Origin: an uncultured Flammeovirgaceae bacterium
GTDB taxonomy: Bacteria; Bacteroidota; Bacteroidia; Cytophagales; Cyclobacteriaceae
DNA: 15,447 nt
NCBI GenBank assembly: GCA_946886805.1
Contig: CAMPJM010000031.1
Span: 1-15,447, forward strand
Direction: 5' to 3'
Part shown: positions 14,747-15,447 of the stretch, one piece after another
How positions within the stretch are numbered: position 1 is the stretch's first letter
Layout: every line of letters begins with the position of its first letter
Made by a program: the position numbers and the translations under genes
Notes under the pieces: generated by a model
Told to the model about the DNA's origin: nothing
Databases searched by the model: none
The model's input: the letters and a program-made list of their open reading frames with translations, nothing else

Positions 14747-15447
14747 ATGCAAAATTTGGAAAACAAAGTTGCTATCATCACAGGCGGTAGCAAAGGGATA
14801 GGATATGGAATAGCAGAATCGCTAATGGCACAAGGGATGAAAGTAGCGATTACCAGCCGTTCCCAGGAAAGTGCGGATACTGCTGTAGCCGCATTAAATA
14901 AGAATGAAAAAGGAGAAGCCATAGGTGTAGAAGCCGACGTCAGAAGTCTTGAGTCACAAAAAAAGGTGGTACAAAAAGTGCTGGATAAATGGGGAAAGCT
15001 TGATTTAATGGTAGCAAATGCCGGTATTGGCCATTTTGCTACTATCGAAGAGTTGACTGAAGAACAATGGAATGAAACGATAGACACCAATTTAACCGGG
15101 GTGTTTTTTAGCGTAAAAGCAAGTTTAGAGGCTTTGAAAGCCAGTAAAGGTTATATCATTACCATTTCAAGTCTTGCAGGTACTAATTTTTTTGCAGGCG
15201 GTTCAGCTTATAATGCAAGTAAATTTGGACTTACAGGTTTTAGTCAGGCTGCAATGCTGGATTTAAGAAACTACGGAATTAAAGTATCGACCATTATGCC
15301 GGGATCTGTTGCTACTTATTTTAATAATCATGAACCAAATGATAAAGATGGGTGGAAAATTCAAAAAGAAGATATTGGCGAGATGGTTGTAAGTCTGATG
15401 CAAATGAATCCACGAACGCTGCCAAGTAAAATTGAGGTGAGGCCTAC
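14747..15447 (+). CDS. SDR-family oxidoreductase, cut by the window edge
   Basis: The frame from ATG 14747 stays open to the window end and gives 233 residues without a stop. It is a classical short-chain dehydrogenase: TGGSKGIG (12-19) binds the dinucleotide, NAG is at 91-93, and the catalytic tetrad is Asn115, Ser142, Tyr155 and Lys159 (YNASK). PG at 185-186 follows beta-6. The classical length is about 240-250 residues, so only a few residues are missing; the last codons read IEVRP. It should oxidise or reduce a hydroxyl/keto substrate with NAD(P)(H), substrate unknown. The basic residues SRS after beta-2 (Ser37-Arg38) favour NADP(H). It marks the return to ordinary chromosomal genes after the accessory stretch. 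Confidence 0.93.
   Translation, partial: MQNLENKVAIITGGSKGIGYGIAESLMAQGMKVAITSRSQESADTAVAALNKNEKGEAIGVEADVRSLESQKKVVQKVLDKWGKLDLMVANAGIGHFATIEELTEEQWNETIDTNLTGVFFSVKASLEALKASKGYIITISSLAGTNFFAGGSAYNASKFGLTGFSQAAMLDLRNYGIKVSTIMPGSVATYFNNHEPNDKDGWKIQKEDIGEMVVSLMQMNPRTLPSKIEVRP

Noticed and set aside
14725..15090. Minus-strand open frame of 121 residues
   Set aside because: It is antisense to the first half of the SDR gene, whose catalytic motifs are all intact on the plus strand.

Overview
The window is AT-rich chromosomal DNA that looks like a Bacteroidetes genome, most likely from the Cytophagales or a nearby order. This is inferred from three things: a histidine kinase with an N-terminal TPR sensor region, a GH3-family adenylating enzyme, and weak Shine-Dalgarno sequences together with promoter-like TAnnTTTG boxes. 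No rRNA, tRNA or CRISPR array was seen.

Positions 1-11877 form an ordinary, tightly packed region. On the minus strand are a TPR sensor histidine kinase (116-2110) and a small beta-rich protein (2070-2420) whose end overlaps the kinase start. Divergent from them is a redox module on the plus strand: a MarR regulator (2619-3047), a TrxR-like ferredoxin-NADP reductase (3119-4123) and an adrenodoxin-type [2Fe-2S] ferredoxin (4134-4469). Near-identical 27-bp elements lie just upstream of the regulator and of the reductase, which suggests MarR controls both. A patatin-like lipase follows (4580-5617). It converges on a peroxiredoxin-like protein and an MFS permease on the minus strand (5725-7549). 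A secreted zinc amidase (7704-8810) and a DEAD-box RNA helicase (8885-10237) follow on the plus strand, and the helicase converges on a GH3-family protein (10339-11877, minus).

Positions 11878-14746 look accessory. They hold long noncoding stretches, a frameshifted and probably 5'-truncated alpha/beta hydrolase, an intact VapBC-like toxin-antitoxin pair (13263-13897), a frameshifted small ORF, and a minus-strand stretch resembling the region just upstream of a group II intron maturase ORF. Structured noncoding elements starting with an ATGCC or GCATAA-like box recur between these small genes. The layout is reminiscent of a cassette array, but this is not proven. The window closes inside an SDR oxidoreductase gene (14747 to the edge).

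The clearest unexplained structures are: degenerate heptanucleotide arrays in three separate intergenic gaps, each with a different heptad consensus; the duplicated promoter/operator of the MarR module; a 30-bp near-perfect palindrome at the broken 5' end of the hydrolase; and a 5-bp tandem duplication that alone explains the hydrolase frameshift.
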